33,809 bases of DNA from Chloroherpeton thalassium. Its GTDB lineage: Bacteria > Bacteroidota > Ignavibacteria > Kapaibacteriales > UBA2268. A program made the translations under genes and the position numbers. This document shows positions 24,453-33,587 of this stretch, one piece after another. The stretch's first letter is position 1; each line of letters starts with the position of its first letter. The stretch is from positions 4,473 through 38,281 of the forward strand of contig DYPF01000002.1 of assembly GCA_020720105.1 (NCBI GenBank), written 5' to 3'. The notes below the pieces were generated by a model. That model was not told where the DNA came from. It worked only from the letters and a program-made list of their open reading frames with translations, and ran no database searches.

Positions 24453-25415
24453 TTAATCAGAGTCTTTTGTTTTCTCAAAATTTTCGATTAAATTAGTTGC
24501 ATTAAGTTTCAAGCCCGATAACTTTCTTCTTTTTATTGGGCTTTTTTTGTATCTTTTATTAAAATCTTCAGTGTTTAATTCAATTACTTCCATTAGGTTT
24601 TGATAGAAATTGCTGAGGTTTAGAAATTCTGCTGTATGTGTATTTTCGGTTATTACTTTATTATACGGACAAACTTCTTGACAAATATCACACCCAAAGA
24701 GCCATCCTGAATTATTTTCTTTTACTATATCTGGAATTTCTTCTTCGGGTTTTGCTTCTACTGTCCAATATGCGATACATTTATTAGCATCTAATACTTT
24801 GGGCTTAACTAATGCATTTGTCGGGCAGGCAACAATACACCTTTGGCAAGTGCCACATTTATCCAAAACTGGTGTATCTTCTTCGAAGTAATAATCTGTA
24901 ATGATTACTCCAAGAAAAACATACGATCCAAATTTTGGTGATATTATCAACGAGTGTTTGCCTTGCCAACCAATGCCTGCTTTTTCAGCAAAATACTTTT
25001 CCAAAATATGACCAGTATCTACATAACTTCTTGTTTTTATTTCGGGAATAACTTGTCTAATGTATTCTTCTAATAATTTAATTTTATCTAATAATACAAA
25101 ATGATAGTCTATATTTTGAGCGTACCTTGAGATTTTGCCCACCAATTTATTGCCATTATCAATAGTTGGATGATTGCCGGGAAAATAGTTCAAAGCACAT
25201 ACAATCACAGATTTGGAATTTTCTAAAATTATTGAGGGATTCAGTCGTTTATCTACATTATTTGCGATATACTGCATATTCGCATAATATTTTGAATCAA
25301 TCCAATTTTGCAGGTTGATTTTGGTGCTTTCTTCAACATTGCTTGATGTGAATTTTAAATCACTCAAACCGATTTCGAAGGCTTTTGCAATAATATTTGA
25401 TTTTAGTTGATTCAT
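24453..25415 (-). CDS. queG: Epoxyqueuosine reductase QueG
   Basis: 320 aa; two 4Fe-4S motifs CGTCQRCIVACPT and CDICQEVCPYN, YVDTGHILEKYFAEKAGIGWQGKHSLII. Confidence 0.96.
   Translation of the reverse strand: MNQLKSNIIAKAFEIGLSDLKFTSSNVEESTKINLQNWIDSKYYANMQYIANNVDKRLNPSIILENSKSVIVCALNYFPGNHPTIDNGNKLVGKISRYAQNIDYHFVLLDKIKLLEEYIRQVIPEIKTRSYVDTGHILEKYFAEKAGIGWQGKHSLIISPKFGSYVFLGVIITDYYFEEDTPVLDKCGTCQRCIVACPTNALVKPKVLDANKCIAYWTVEAKPEEEIPDIVKENNSGWLFGCDICQEVCPYNKVITENTHTAEFLNLSNFYQNLMEVIELNTEDFNKRYKKSPIKRRKLSGLKLNATNLIENFEKTKDSD
24511..24548 (+). terminator. Intrinsic terminator on + strand, located in antisense of the queG 3' coding region
   Basis: AAGCCCGATAA (24511-24521) / TTATTGGGCTT (24533-24543): 11-bp stem with one G-U, 11-nt loop, 7-T run 24542-24548. 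Confidence 0.65.
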
Positions 25416-25417
25416 TT

Positions 25418-25885
25418 ATGCAATTTAATATAAACGAACTTAAAAATAGTATAAAAAATAAAAAAATTTTGGCTATTGATTATGGCGAGAAAAGGGTAGG
25501 ACTTGCTTCGACCGATATTTTTCATATTACTTTTAATCCCATTACAACATTGCAGAACGATGAAAAGTTAGAAAGCAAAATCAATCAAATTATTCAAAAA
25601 GAGAATATTCAAGTTGTAATTATGGGCTTCCCTTATAGAAATAATAGTTCTGAATCCATAATACATCAAAAAATTAACGATTTTAAAGAAAGTTTATTAA
25701 CTCAGTTAAATATACCAATTTATTTATTTGACGAGTCTGGCTCATCTAAACAAGCAATGCAAAATTTAGTAAATTCAGGAATTTCCAAAAAAAGTAGAAG
25801 AAATAAACAAGATTTTGATAAATTTGCAGCTGTTGTAATTTTACAAAACTTTATTAATGAAATTGAAGGTGAAAATTATGTTTAA
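25418..25885 (+). CDS. ruvX: Putative pre-16S rRNA nuclease YqgF/RuvX
   Basis: KILAIDYGEKRVGLASTD, VVIMGFPYRNNSS, DESGSSKQA; ATG at 25418 preferred to the TTG at 25397. Confidence 0.88.
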   Translation: MQFNINELKNSIKNKKILAIDYGEKRVGLASTDIFHITFNPITTLQNDEKLESKINQIIQKENIQVVIMGFPYRNNSSESIIHQKINDFKESLLTQLNIPIYLFDESGSSKQAMQNLVNSGISKKSRRNKQDFDKFAAVVILQNFINEIEGENYV

Positions 25886-27203
25886 CAAAACGATAAATAT
25901 TATTCTTTTTTCAGCTATATTTTTGTTTGCTATTGCACTTAATGCACAAAAGCCTCAACAAAAAATATCTCAAAAGAACTTTTATTCAAATAGATTAGCA
26001 ACCCTTTCTACATTTACTGAAACATATAATAATTCAGATTCATTAAAATTAAACTTGTATTATTCATTGCCGATAGAAAACTACTTACTAAAACAAAACG
26101 AAAAGGGATACTATCAAACAATCTCGCGATTGGAAGTTACTTTTTCGGATAAAGATGGAGTAGTGAAATTCTATAAAATTATTCAAGATACAATCATTTT
26201 ACAATTAAGTGTAGAAAGCAAGTCTAAAACTACTCTAAAAAATGGGTATGTTGAAATAATTTTTCCAAAAAATGAAATGGAAATTAAAATTAGAGTTACT
26301 GATATTAATTCTAAGAAAAGTGAAACAGTCGAAGCTAATCATTTATTGATTGATTCTACTACGAAAGCCAAAGTATCTTTGCTTTTTCTTTCTGTAAAAG
26401 GGAACGAAAATATTCCTAACATTTTGAATAATTCTCTGGAATATTCTCCATTTTCCAAAAAAATATTGCTTTCTTTTCCTTATTCCGAATACGATAATTT
26501 ATCATATAAAATAATTTATAAAAAAAGTGAGGAACAACCAAATATTTTCTTTAAAGAAATTTCAGGTAAAGTTAAAACATTAGACATCAATAACATCACC
26601 GTTACTAAAGACTATTCAGTCTTGTTGGAGAGGGAGAGTCAGGCTGCTGCTGGAAACTATTATTCAGCCAATTTTATTTCGATGATTGAATTACCCGATA
26701 ATCCTTTTTTACCTGGCGAATATACTTTGGAGATATTTAATAATAATAAGAAAATAATAGCCAATCCAATTAAAGTCGTTTGGGCAAATCAGCCTTTTAG
26801 CTTAAATAATATTGACTTTGTTCTGCAAGCATCATCTTTTTTTCTAAATGAAAAAGAAATTGATGAAGTACGTTCAGCTAATCGAAAGAATCAATTTGTT
26901 AAGCTATACGATGTTTGGAAAAAATTTGATTCTTCTCCACAAAACAATTTTAACGAAAAATTATTTGAATTTTATAATCGAGTAGATTATGCCTTTCTGA
27001 ATTACTCTACATTTGCCGAAAAGAATGGAGCATTAACCGATAGGGGAAAGGTTTATATACTTAATGGAGCACCAACCCAAATTCAAGAAGTATTCAAAAT
27101 GAAAAAGCTTAACGAGATTTGGACTTATTCAAATCTCATTAAGCAATTTACTTTTGAAAGCATCGAGCCGGGTGTATTCAAATTAGTTGAAGTAAAAGAA
27201 TAA
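25878..27203 (+). CDS. GWxTD-domain exported protein
   Basis: signal peptide MFNKTINIILFSAIFLFAIALNAQ; C-terminal NGALTDRGKVYILNGAPTQIQEV...EIWTYSN matches the GWxTD module with W->A; ATG at 25878 preferred, overlapping ruvX stop by 8 nt. Confidence 0.82.
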   Translation: MFNKTINIILFSAIFLFAIALNAQKPQQKISQKNFYSNRLATLSTFTETYNNSDSLKLNLYYSLPIENYLLKQNEKGYYQTISRLEVTFSDKDGVVKFYKIIQDTIILQLSVESKSKTTLKNGYVEIIFPKNEMEIKIRVTDINSKKSETVEANHLLIDSTTKAKVSLLFLSVKGNENIPNILNNSLEYSPFSKKILLSFPYSEYDNLSYKIIYKKSEEQPNIFFKEISGKVKTLDINNITVTKDYSVLLERESQAAAGNYYSANFISMIELPDNPFLPGEYTLEIFNNNKKIIANPIKVVWANQPFSLNNIDFVLQASSFFLNEKEIDEVRSANRKNQFVKLYDVWKKFDSSPQNNFNEKLFEFYNRVDYAFLNYSTFAEKNGALTDRGKVYILNGAPTQIQEVFKMKKLNEIWTYSNLIKQFTFESIEPGVFKLVEVKE

Positions 27204-27257
27204 TACCTAATTTTATGTTTTAAATTTTACTAATATTTATACTTTTGTAGTTTAACA

Positions 27258-27620
27258 CTACATTTCGTCCCAAGGCAAATTTTCTTTAATAGGTATTGCT
27301 CTGGGAGCGGCATCACCAAGAATAGCCGGATTTAATGTATTAATCAAATAAATCAATACTCCAGATCGCTTTAGTGGTGGAACTTCAACCCACGAAACCA
27401 TTACCCCGTGAGCAGCAAAAGCCTTAAATATAATTTCATTTTGAAGCTTCAATATTTCTGAATAAATACTTCCTTGTCCAACCCGTAGGACTTTTCTATT
27501 GGCTCCGCTACCATACCAAATTACATAAACACCATTAGTATTTCTAATAGAAGAGTGGTTTAAATCAACTTTAAATAAATCGCACCAAACTTCTCCTTTA
27601 CATCTGTACCATTCTAACAT
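27258..27620 (-). CDS. Small protein with degenerate GIY-YIG-nuclease-like fold
   Basis: 120 aa; NGVYVIWYGSGANRKVLRVGQGSI and LIYLINTLNPAILGDAAP fit the GIY-YIG beta-beta and C-terminal helix pattern. Confidence 0.55.
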   Translation of the reverse strand: MLEWYRCKGEVWCDLFKVDLNHSSIRNTNGVYVIWYGSGANRKVLRVGQGSIYSEILKLQNEIIFKAFAAHGVMVSWVEVPPLKRSGVLIYLINTLNPAILGDAAPRAIPIKENLPWDEM

Positions 27621-27663
27621 AAATTTTCACTTTAATAAATTATAAATAACAAAAATATAAAAT

Positions 27664-28527
27664 TTACTTCAAAGAAAGTGTTTTTTCTTTCTTTTTTAGC
27701 GATTTTTCTAATTGTGTAGTAACATAATCGAACGCTTCGTCAGGAGTATCTGCAAATTTGAATAATTCCATATCTTTTTCGCAAATTAAACCTTTTTGCA
27801 TTAATAAATCAAAATTGATTAATTCTTTCCAAAATTTACTTCCGTAAAGAACAATAGGCAAAGGTTTCGTAACTTTGAGAGTTTGCCTTAAAGTTAGTAT
27901 CTCCATCAATTCATCTAATGTACCAAAGCCGCCGGGCATTGTTATTATTGCCTTTGCTAAATAAACGAACCAAAATTTTCGCATAAAGAAATAATGAAAT
28001 TCAAAATTTAAATCAGGACTGATAAATTTATTAGGATTTTGTTCAAATGGCAAACTGATATTTAGTCCTATGCTGTCTTGGTCTGCTAAAAACGCACCCT
28101 TATTAGCAGCTTCCATCATTCCACCGCCACCTCCAGAAGTAACGTATATGCCGTTTACTGGTGATTGGTTTTTTATCCATTCTGCAAAACGTTTGGCGAG
28201 AATAACACCATCTTCATAATATTGTGTTAAATCAGCTCTACTCTTCAAAGATTCAATTTCGTCTTTCAGTTTTTTCTGGTCTTTTGGGATTGATTTCTTC
28301 AAATCTTCTTCTAACTTTGCCAATTTGTGATTGTATTGCTCTTGTGATAATGTTCTTGCGGAGCCATAAAAGACAATAGCACCTCGAACATTTTTCTTTC
28401 TTAGATATTGGTCAGGATATAAATATTCAGCAATTAAACGCATAATTCTGCCATCACCACTATGAATGAACTCAAAATTATCGTAAGCCTTCTGACTACT
28501 TAGTATTTTTTCTGGATTTTTTTTCAT
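27664..28527 (-). CDS. LOG-family protein (Rossmann-fold, TIGR00730-type)
   Basis: 287 aa; YVTSGGGGGMMEAANKGAF and ITMPGGFGTLDELMEILTLRQ. Confidence 0.92.
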   Translation of the reverse strand: MKKNPEKILSSQKAYDNFEFIHSGDGRIMRLIAEYLYPDQYLRKKNVRGAIVFYGSARTLSQEQYNHKLAKLEEDLKKSIPKDQKKLKDEIESLKSRADLTQYYEDGVILAKRFAEWIKNQSPVNGIYVTSGGGGGMMEAANKGAFLADQDSIGLNISLPFEQNPNKFISPDLNFEFHYFFMRKFWFVYLAKAIITMPGGFGTLDELMEILTLRQTLKVTKPLPIVLYGSKFWKELINFDLLMQKGLICEKDMELFKFADTPDEAFDYVTTQLEKSLKKKEKTLSLK

Positions 28528-28536
28528 TATTTTATG

Positions 28537-30306
28537 TTATTTTAATATTGGGTTTGAGAAAAATGGTGGTTTTGGTGTATCTTTTTCAATTGGATTTATT
28601 TCTAAATCTTCAAATAATAATGCTGGGGAGATAATACTTGTAGGAATATATGGAGAACCTTCACCCATAAAGCCACCTGAATTTACGGATAGATGATTAA
28701 ACACATAATTTTCTGTCCCAGCAAATATTATATCTTTGAAAGTAGGAGCACTAATTGAACTAATTTGAATATTACTTACAAATTCTTCTCTGCCATCTTG
28801 ATAAATTTTGTATGCTTCAATTATCGGGCTTGAGTTTTGGTCAACTAAATAACTTGTTATTCCGTAGGTCTTGCTCATAATGGATGTTGACATTATATTT
28901 TGATTAGCAATTTTTGTAATGATTATTCCAAAAGGCAAATCCCTTTGTTTGATTAATTCTATTAACTTTGTCTTAATTTCATTATTATTTAGTGTTTTTT
29001 CTTTTTCAACTTCAATGAATAAATTGCTATAAGTGATTGCACCTTCCCGTTTATGACCATTAGAAACGAGTAGTCTTTTAGTTGGTGTTCTGTCGTTAAG
29101 CAATGATTTTAAGTAACCTTTTTCTACTAAATTAATAGTCTCTGGTTTAATTCCTTGGTCATCTATTTTATAAAACCCCAAAAATGTTGATTTTTCATAT
29201 TTGTTAATTGTTGGATTATCCACAACTGAAATAAATTCAGGCAACACTCTTCCGCCTATTTTTTTCTGAAATGATGAATTGCGTTGTGAGACAATTCCCA
29301 TCATACTTTCGGTAAGTTGTTGCCTTTGAGCTATAAAATTTGGAGCCAAACTTCGTGAAATTAACTCTCCCGTTGCCTCGCCGACTATCAGTACTGGACC
29401 ATTATATGGTTCATCAAGTGATTTTGCAATAAGGGACTTTTCTGTTGTAGTTGCCATTTTATTAATTGCTTTGCTTAATGAATCGGCATTTGGCAAAAAT
29501 TCAGGATATGTTGTATAAGAATGATAATGATTAATTACTGGAGTTCCATCATCTTTTTGGGCAAACGCTATTGATTCTAATCCAGAAAAATAACTATCTT
29601 TCACATATTCCATTCCTTCGGAATTTACATAAAATGTCCTATTTTGTAAATATTCGAATGCAACTTGCGAAACAAAAATTTTTGAATAATTTTGGAAAAT
29701 CTTGCTTAATTCTTTGACTACATTTGTGTATTTTGCAAAATCAAAATCTTTTGTTTTTGCTGTGTCATAAGATTTTACAGGTGAAACTACACTAAAATCA
29801 GGAATAGTATCTTTACGAATAATGTTTTTAAGAGTTGCAATTTTCTTGGAATATACTTCTGATGATTGTTTATAAGCAGCATCAGTAGCAAGCCATATTT
29901 CTCTTCTGATATTATCGTAAGTTAATTCAACTGGCATTATCCTATTCTGGTAATTCTCCTCATCATCTGTGCTACCAAAGAAGGAAAAACCAATATCGAA
30001 AAAATTTGAATTATCAAATTTATAATCGCCAATTCTAATTCCAACATTGAGAGTAATTCTTAATGGGTTATCATTACTAAGTACTTGTCCCATATCACTT
30101 GTTGTTAAATATTGCTGGCTTATTGTCAATTTATATTCAATATAATATGGTTTTTCTAAATTTTCAATCTTTAATTCACTCATTGACCTATTCAATTCAT
30201 CTTTCATAGCTTTCAGAATAATATCTGAATTGTATTTTGCAAAAAGATTTGAACTCGAGAAAACTACAAATAATGCAAAGATTGATATTTTTATTAAATT
30301 TTTCAT
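28537..30306 (-). CDS. Exported TldD/PmbA-like protein lacking HExxxH (TldE-like partner)
   Basis: 589 aa with signal peptide; co-linear with downstream-coordinate paralog (YNGPVLIVGEATGELISRSLAPNF; GRVLPEFISVVDNP; GFYKIDDQG; LLNDRTPTKRLLVSNGHKREG) but no HExxxH. Confidence 0.85.
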   Translation of the reverse strand: MKNLIKISIFALFVVFSSSNLFAKYNSDIILKAMKDELNRSMSELKIENLEKPYYIEYKLTISQQYLTTSDMGQVLSNDNPLRITLNVGIRIGDYKFDNSNFFDIGFSFFGSTDDEENYQNRIMPVELTYDNIRREIWLATDAAYKQSSEVYSKKIATLKNIIRKDTIPDFSVVSPVKSYDTAKTKDFDFAKYTNVVKELSKIFQNYSKIFVSQVAFEYLQNRTFYVNSEGMEYVKDSYFSGLESIAFAQKDDGTPVINHYHSYTTYPEFLPNADSLSKAINKMATTTEKSLIAKSLDEPYNGPVLIVGEATGELISRSLAPNFIAQRQQLTESMMGIVSQRNSSFQKKIGGRVLPEFISVVDNPTINKYEKSTFLGFYKIDDQGIKPETINLVEKGYLKSLLNDRTPTKRLLVSNGHKREGAITYSNLFIEVEKEKTLNNNEIKTKLIELIKQRDLPFGIIITKIANQNIMSTSIMSKTYGITSYLVDQNSSPIIEAYKIYQDGREEFVSNIQISSISAPTFKDIIFAGTENYVFNHLSVNSGGFMGEGSPYIPTSIISPALLFEDLEINPIEKDTPKPPFFSNPILK

Positions 30307-30319
30307 TTCAATTCCTAAT

Positions 30320-31984
30320 TTATGGTGCTGGTAAAACTGGTGGTTTTGCTTGTGATTTTAACTTCTTCTGAACTTCGATTCTTGATACCAATATTGATGG
30401 TGAGCAAGCAGAAACTGGCACTCCACCCGATTCTGCGCCACAAATGCCATTGAATACGCCCATATCATTACCAACTCCAACAATGTTAGCAAATGTTGTT
30501 AATGGTGTTCCAATTAAATCCACACCACGAACTAATTCATCGGGTCTGCCATCTGCATACACTTTATAAACAACCAGAGGAGTAACATTAAAAGCGTTAG
30601 GAATATGGCGATTAGTGAAAGTAAAGCCACCCGAAACCTCAACAAAGTACAATCCGTATTCTTTGCCTTGCTCCTTTGCTATTTTGCGTAATTCTTCTTT
30701 TAAATTATCAAAGGTTTGTATCTTAGAACTTTCTACAATCAAATTTGATTGACGAGTAACAGGTGAATAGCCCGGTGCTTTTCGTCCATGACCATTTGAA
30801 TTATCGAAACCCTCAATTGGAGTGCGGGACATCAAAAAGTTCGAAAAAACTCCATCTTTTACCACATCAACTTTGCTTGCCTTTGTACCTTCATCATCGT
30901 ATTGATAGTATCCAGCTAATTGTGTATTATTCAATTCTCGTTTTGTTGGATCAAAAATTATGCTCATATACTCTGGCAGAATTTTTGTCCCAACCGATTT
31001 TTTGAATGTTTGGCTTGAACTTGGATCTTTCTCGCGATGTCCTTCCACTCTATGACCAAAAATCTCATGGAAAAATACACCCGAAGCTCTGCCAGATAGC
31101 AAAGCAGGACCAGTGAACACATCTGCATAAGGTGCAGTTCGCAATTTGTCAAGTAAGTCAATCATTTCATCAATACTTTTTTCAATTGTTTGAGTATTCG
31201 GCAAAGAATCAGGGTTGAAAGCAAAGAAACTATGATAAAGTGGAAGTGTCATTCCGTCATCGGCTTTTGTATCGGCGGTAACAAAAATATAAAAATAACT
31301 TTCTGATGTATAAAGTTTTGTACCTTCGCTTGAAACAATTGTTTTAACTTTGGAATTTCCAAATAATGAAACAGATGAATTCAATATCCATTTGTGTGAA
31401 TTGAATTTTGACGATAATTTGTTTAGGATTGGCTCCCATTTATCCAAATCAACTGTATATAATTGCTTGGGATAGATAGCAAATACTGGATTTGGTTGGG
31501 TGAAATCAGCAGAAGTGTCATCTTCCTGTACTTTAACTTTAGTATTAGTTAAAGCTTTCTCGTAGCGTTCAATTGCATTTTTATATGCTTTATCTGTTGC
31601 AAACCACATTGTTTTGGCAATCAAACTTTCATCATCATTATAAGGTAACTCAATTCTACCAAAACTTGATGAAAAATTGAGTGGATTGCCACGAATTAAG
31701 TGAGTGTTGTCAAATTTATAATCGCCAACTCTAATTTGAATGTCAAGCATTCTATTGCTGTCTATGTTTTTACTTTCTGTAGCACCAAAGCTACTTGCAA
31801 TGCGATAACTCTTAGTTTCAGTTATATAATGTTCTAAGAAATAGGGGGGATTTTGATTGCTTTTTAATTCTTGCATTGTCCGAGCAATTTCTCTTTCAGA
31901 AATTTGGACAATTTTTGGAATATCCTTGGTCTGTGCAAATACAAATCCATAAGCTACCAAAAAGATAAATATTTTATTAATCAT
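30320..31984 (-). CDS. Exported TldD-like metalloprotease with intact HExxxH
   Basis: 554 aa with signal peptide; FTGPALLSGRASGVFFHEIFGHRVEGHREKD, GYYQYDDEGTKA, FLMSRTPIEGFDNSNGHGR, CGAESGG. Confidence 0.93.
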   Translation of the reverse strand: MINKIFIFLVAYGFVFAQTKDIPKIVQISEREIARTMQELKSNQNPPYFLEHYITETKSYRIASSFGATESKNIDSNRMLDIQIRVGDYKFDNTHLIRGNPLNFSSSFGRIELPYNDDESLIAKTMWFATDKAYKNAIERYEKALTNTKVKVQEDDTSADFTQPNPVFAIYPKQLYTVDLDKWEPILNKLSSKFNSHKWILNSSVSLFGNSKVKTIVSSEGTKLYTSESYFYIFVTADTKADDGMTLPLYHSFFAFNPDSLPNTQTIEKSIDEMIDLLDKLRTAPYADVFTGPALLSGRASGVFFHEIFGHRVEGHREKDPSSSQTFKKSVGTKILPEYMSIIFDPTKRELNNTQLAGYYQYDDEGTKASKVDVVKDGVFSNFLMSRTPIEGFDNSNGHGRKAPGYSPVTRQSNLIVESSKIQTFDNLKEELRKIAKEQGKEYGLYFVEVSGGFTFTNRHIPNAFNVTPLVVYKVYADGRPDELVRGVDLIGTPLTTFANIVGVGNDMGVFNGICGAESGGVPVSACSPSILVSRIEVQKKLKSQAKPPVLPAP

Positions 31985-32008
31985 TACTATCCTTTAATTT
32001 TAATTGTC

Positions 32009-32413
32009 TTAATATTTTGGTTGGCAAAGTTCGGTTAATACTCCATTTGTTGATTTTGGATGGAGAAAACCTATTAACATTTCGTGTGCTCCTTGCACTC
32101 CACTCTCGTTAATCAATTGGAATTCTTCATTTTTTAATCGTAAAAGTTCATTATTTACATCATCTGTTTGGAAAGCGATATGATGAATTCCTTCGCCTTT
32201 TTTTTCGATGAATTTGGCAATTGGAGAGGTTTCGTCTGTTGCTTGTGTTAATTCTAATCTTACTTCACCTACTTTGAATGAAGCAACTTTAACTTTTTGA
32301 TCTGCAACTGTTTCAGTGTGAATATCTTCTACTTGGAATAATTTTTTAAATGTAGCCAAAGAAATATCTAAATCTTTAACTGCTATACCGATATGATTGA
32401 TTGATTTAATCAT
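32009..32413 (-). CDS. mce: Methylmalonyl-CoA epimerase
   Basis: 134 aa; INHIGIAVKDLDISLATFKKLF, VRLELTQATDETSPIAKFIEKKGEGIHHIAFQTDDV, FLHPKSTNGVLTELCQ. Confidence 0.94.
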   Translation of the reverse strand: MIKSINHIGIAVKDLDISLATFKKLFQVEDIHTETVADQKVKVASFKVGEVRLELTQATDETSPIAKFIEKKGEGIHHIAFQTDDVNNELLRLKNEEFQLINESGVQGAHEMLIGFLHPKSTNGVLTELCQPKY

Positions 32414-32435
32414 TTTAATTCTAAATTTTATTAAA

Positions 32436-33185
32436 CTATAATGAAAGATTATTTTGTAAATTTTCTAAATCTGTTAATTGGTTTACACCTTGGATTTCAT
32501 TAAAATCTGCAATGGAAAAAGCCTTAACAATGTGGTTTTGCTTGTATAAAATATCAATTACATCTGTTAAATAATACTCGTTTTGTGAATTATTATTGGA
32601 AATTTTTTTCAATGAATCAAAGAGTAATTTTGAATTAATCAAATAAATGCCCGAATTTATTTCTTTAATGGATTTCTCTTGTTCGTTAGCATCTTTTTCT
32701 TCGGTAATTCTGATAAAATTACCATTATTATTACGAATAATTCTACCATACCCATAAGGATTATCCGCAATACTTGATAAAACTGATGCCGATGAATTAT
32801 TTTCAAAGTGCATATTTATAAAATCTTGAGTAGTTGATTTGCTAAGCAATGGTACATCGCCCGATAAAATCAGAATATTTCCATCAAATTCAGTCAAATT
32901 GGATTCCGTTTGTGCAACAGCATGTCCCGTTCCTAATTGTTCATCTTGCGCTGCATATTCAAATTTTGGATTTTTGTGAGAAGCAATGAAATCAATTACT
33001 TGCTCTTTGTGATGTCCTACAATTACTACAACTTTTTCTGGATTCAGATTTGTAGATAATTCTAATACATAATCCAGCAATGGTCGATTTTTGAGTTCTA
33101 CTAATACTTTTGGGAGATTCGGATTATTCATCCTCTTTCCTTTGCCTGCGGCAAGGATAACTATTGCTAACTTGTTATTTGACAT
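32436..33185 (-). CDS. Stand-alone sugar nucleotidyltransferase, GlmU N-terminal-domain-like
   Basis: 249 aa; AIVILAAGKGKRMNNPNLPKVLVEL, DEQLGTGHAV, ILSGDVPLLS, EINSGIYLI, NEYYLTDVIDIL; no left-handed beta-helix domain. Confidence 0.9.
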   Translation of the reverse strand: MSNNKLAIVILAAGKGKRMNNPNLPKVLVELKNRPLLDYVLELSTNLNPEKVVVIVGHHKEQVIDFIASHKNPKFEYAAQDEQLGTGHAVAQTESNLTEFDGNILILSGDVPLLSKSTTQDFINMHFENNSSASVLSSIADNPYGYGRIIRNNNGNFIRITEEKDANEQEKSIKEINSGIYLINSKLLFDSLKKISNNNSQNEYYLTDVIDILYKQNHIVKAFSIADFNEIQGVNQLTDLENLQNNLSL

Positions 33186-33194
33186 AGAACTATT

Positions 33195-33587
33195 TTATTT
33201 TTGAGTAATTAAGGATTTAGGTGAAGTCTTATGAGAAATTGATTTAACATTATTCTGCTTATCCACAAGAACAATTTTGGGTTGAAAATCTTGTATTTCA
33301 TTGTCTTCAAAAAAACCATAAGTGATAATTATTACTTCATCGCCAACAGCAACTTTTCTTGCAGCAGCACCATTTAAGCAAATATCCCGCTTGCCGTAGT
33401 CGCCTTCAATTACATAAGTATCGAAACGCTCGCCGTTATTAATGTTAAGCACCGATACCTTTTCATTTTCCAAAATATCGGCTATTTCCATCAACTCTTT
33501 GTCGATTGTAATGCTTCCTTCATAGTAAAGATTTGCTTCGGTTACTGTTGCTCTATGTATTTTTGATTTAAATAGTATTCTTTGCAT
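33195..33587 (-). CDS. panD: Aspartate 1-decarboxylase
   Basis: 130 aa; [23 protein letters not shown] with Gly-Ser self-cleavage site, [34 protein letters not shown]. Confidence 0.95.
   Translation of the reverse strand: MQRILFKSKIHRATVTEANLYYEGSITIDKELMEIADILENEKVSVLNINNGERFDTYVIEGDYGKRDICLNGAAARKVAVGDEVIIITYGFFEDNEIQDFQPKIVLVDKQNNVKSISHKTSPKSLITQK

Noticed and set aside
30763-31161. 80-aa + and 65-aa - ORFs inside the TldD-like gene
   Set aside because: Out-of-frame or antisense to conserved TldD coding sequence including the HExxxH region.
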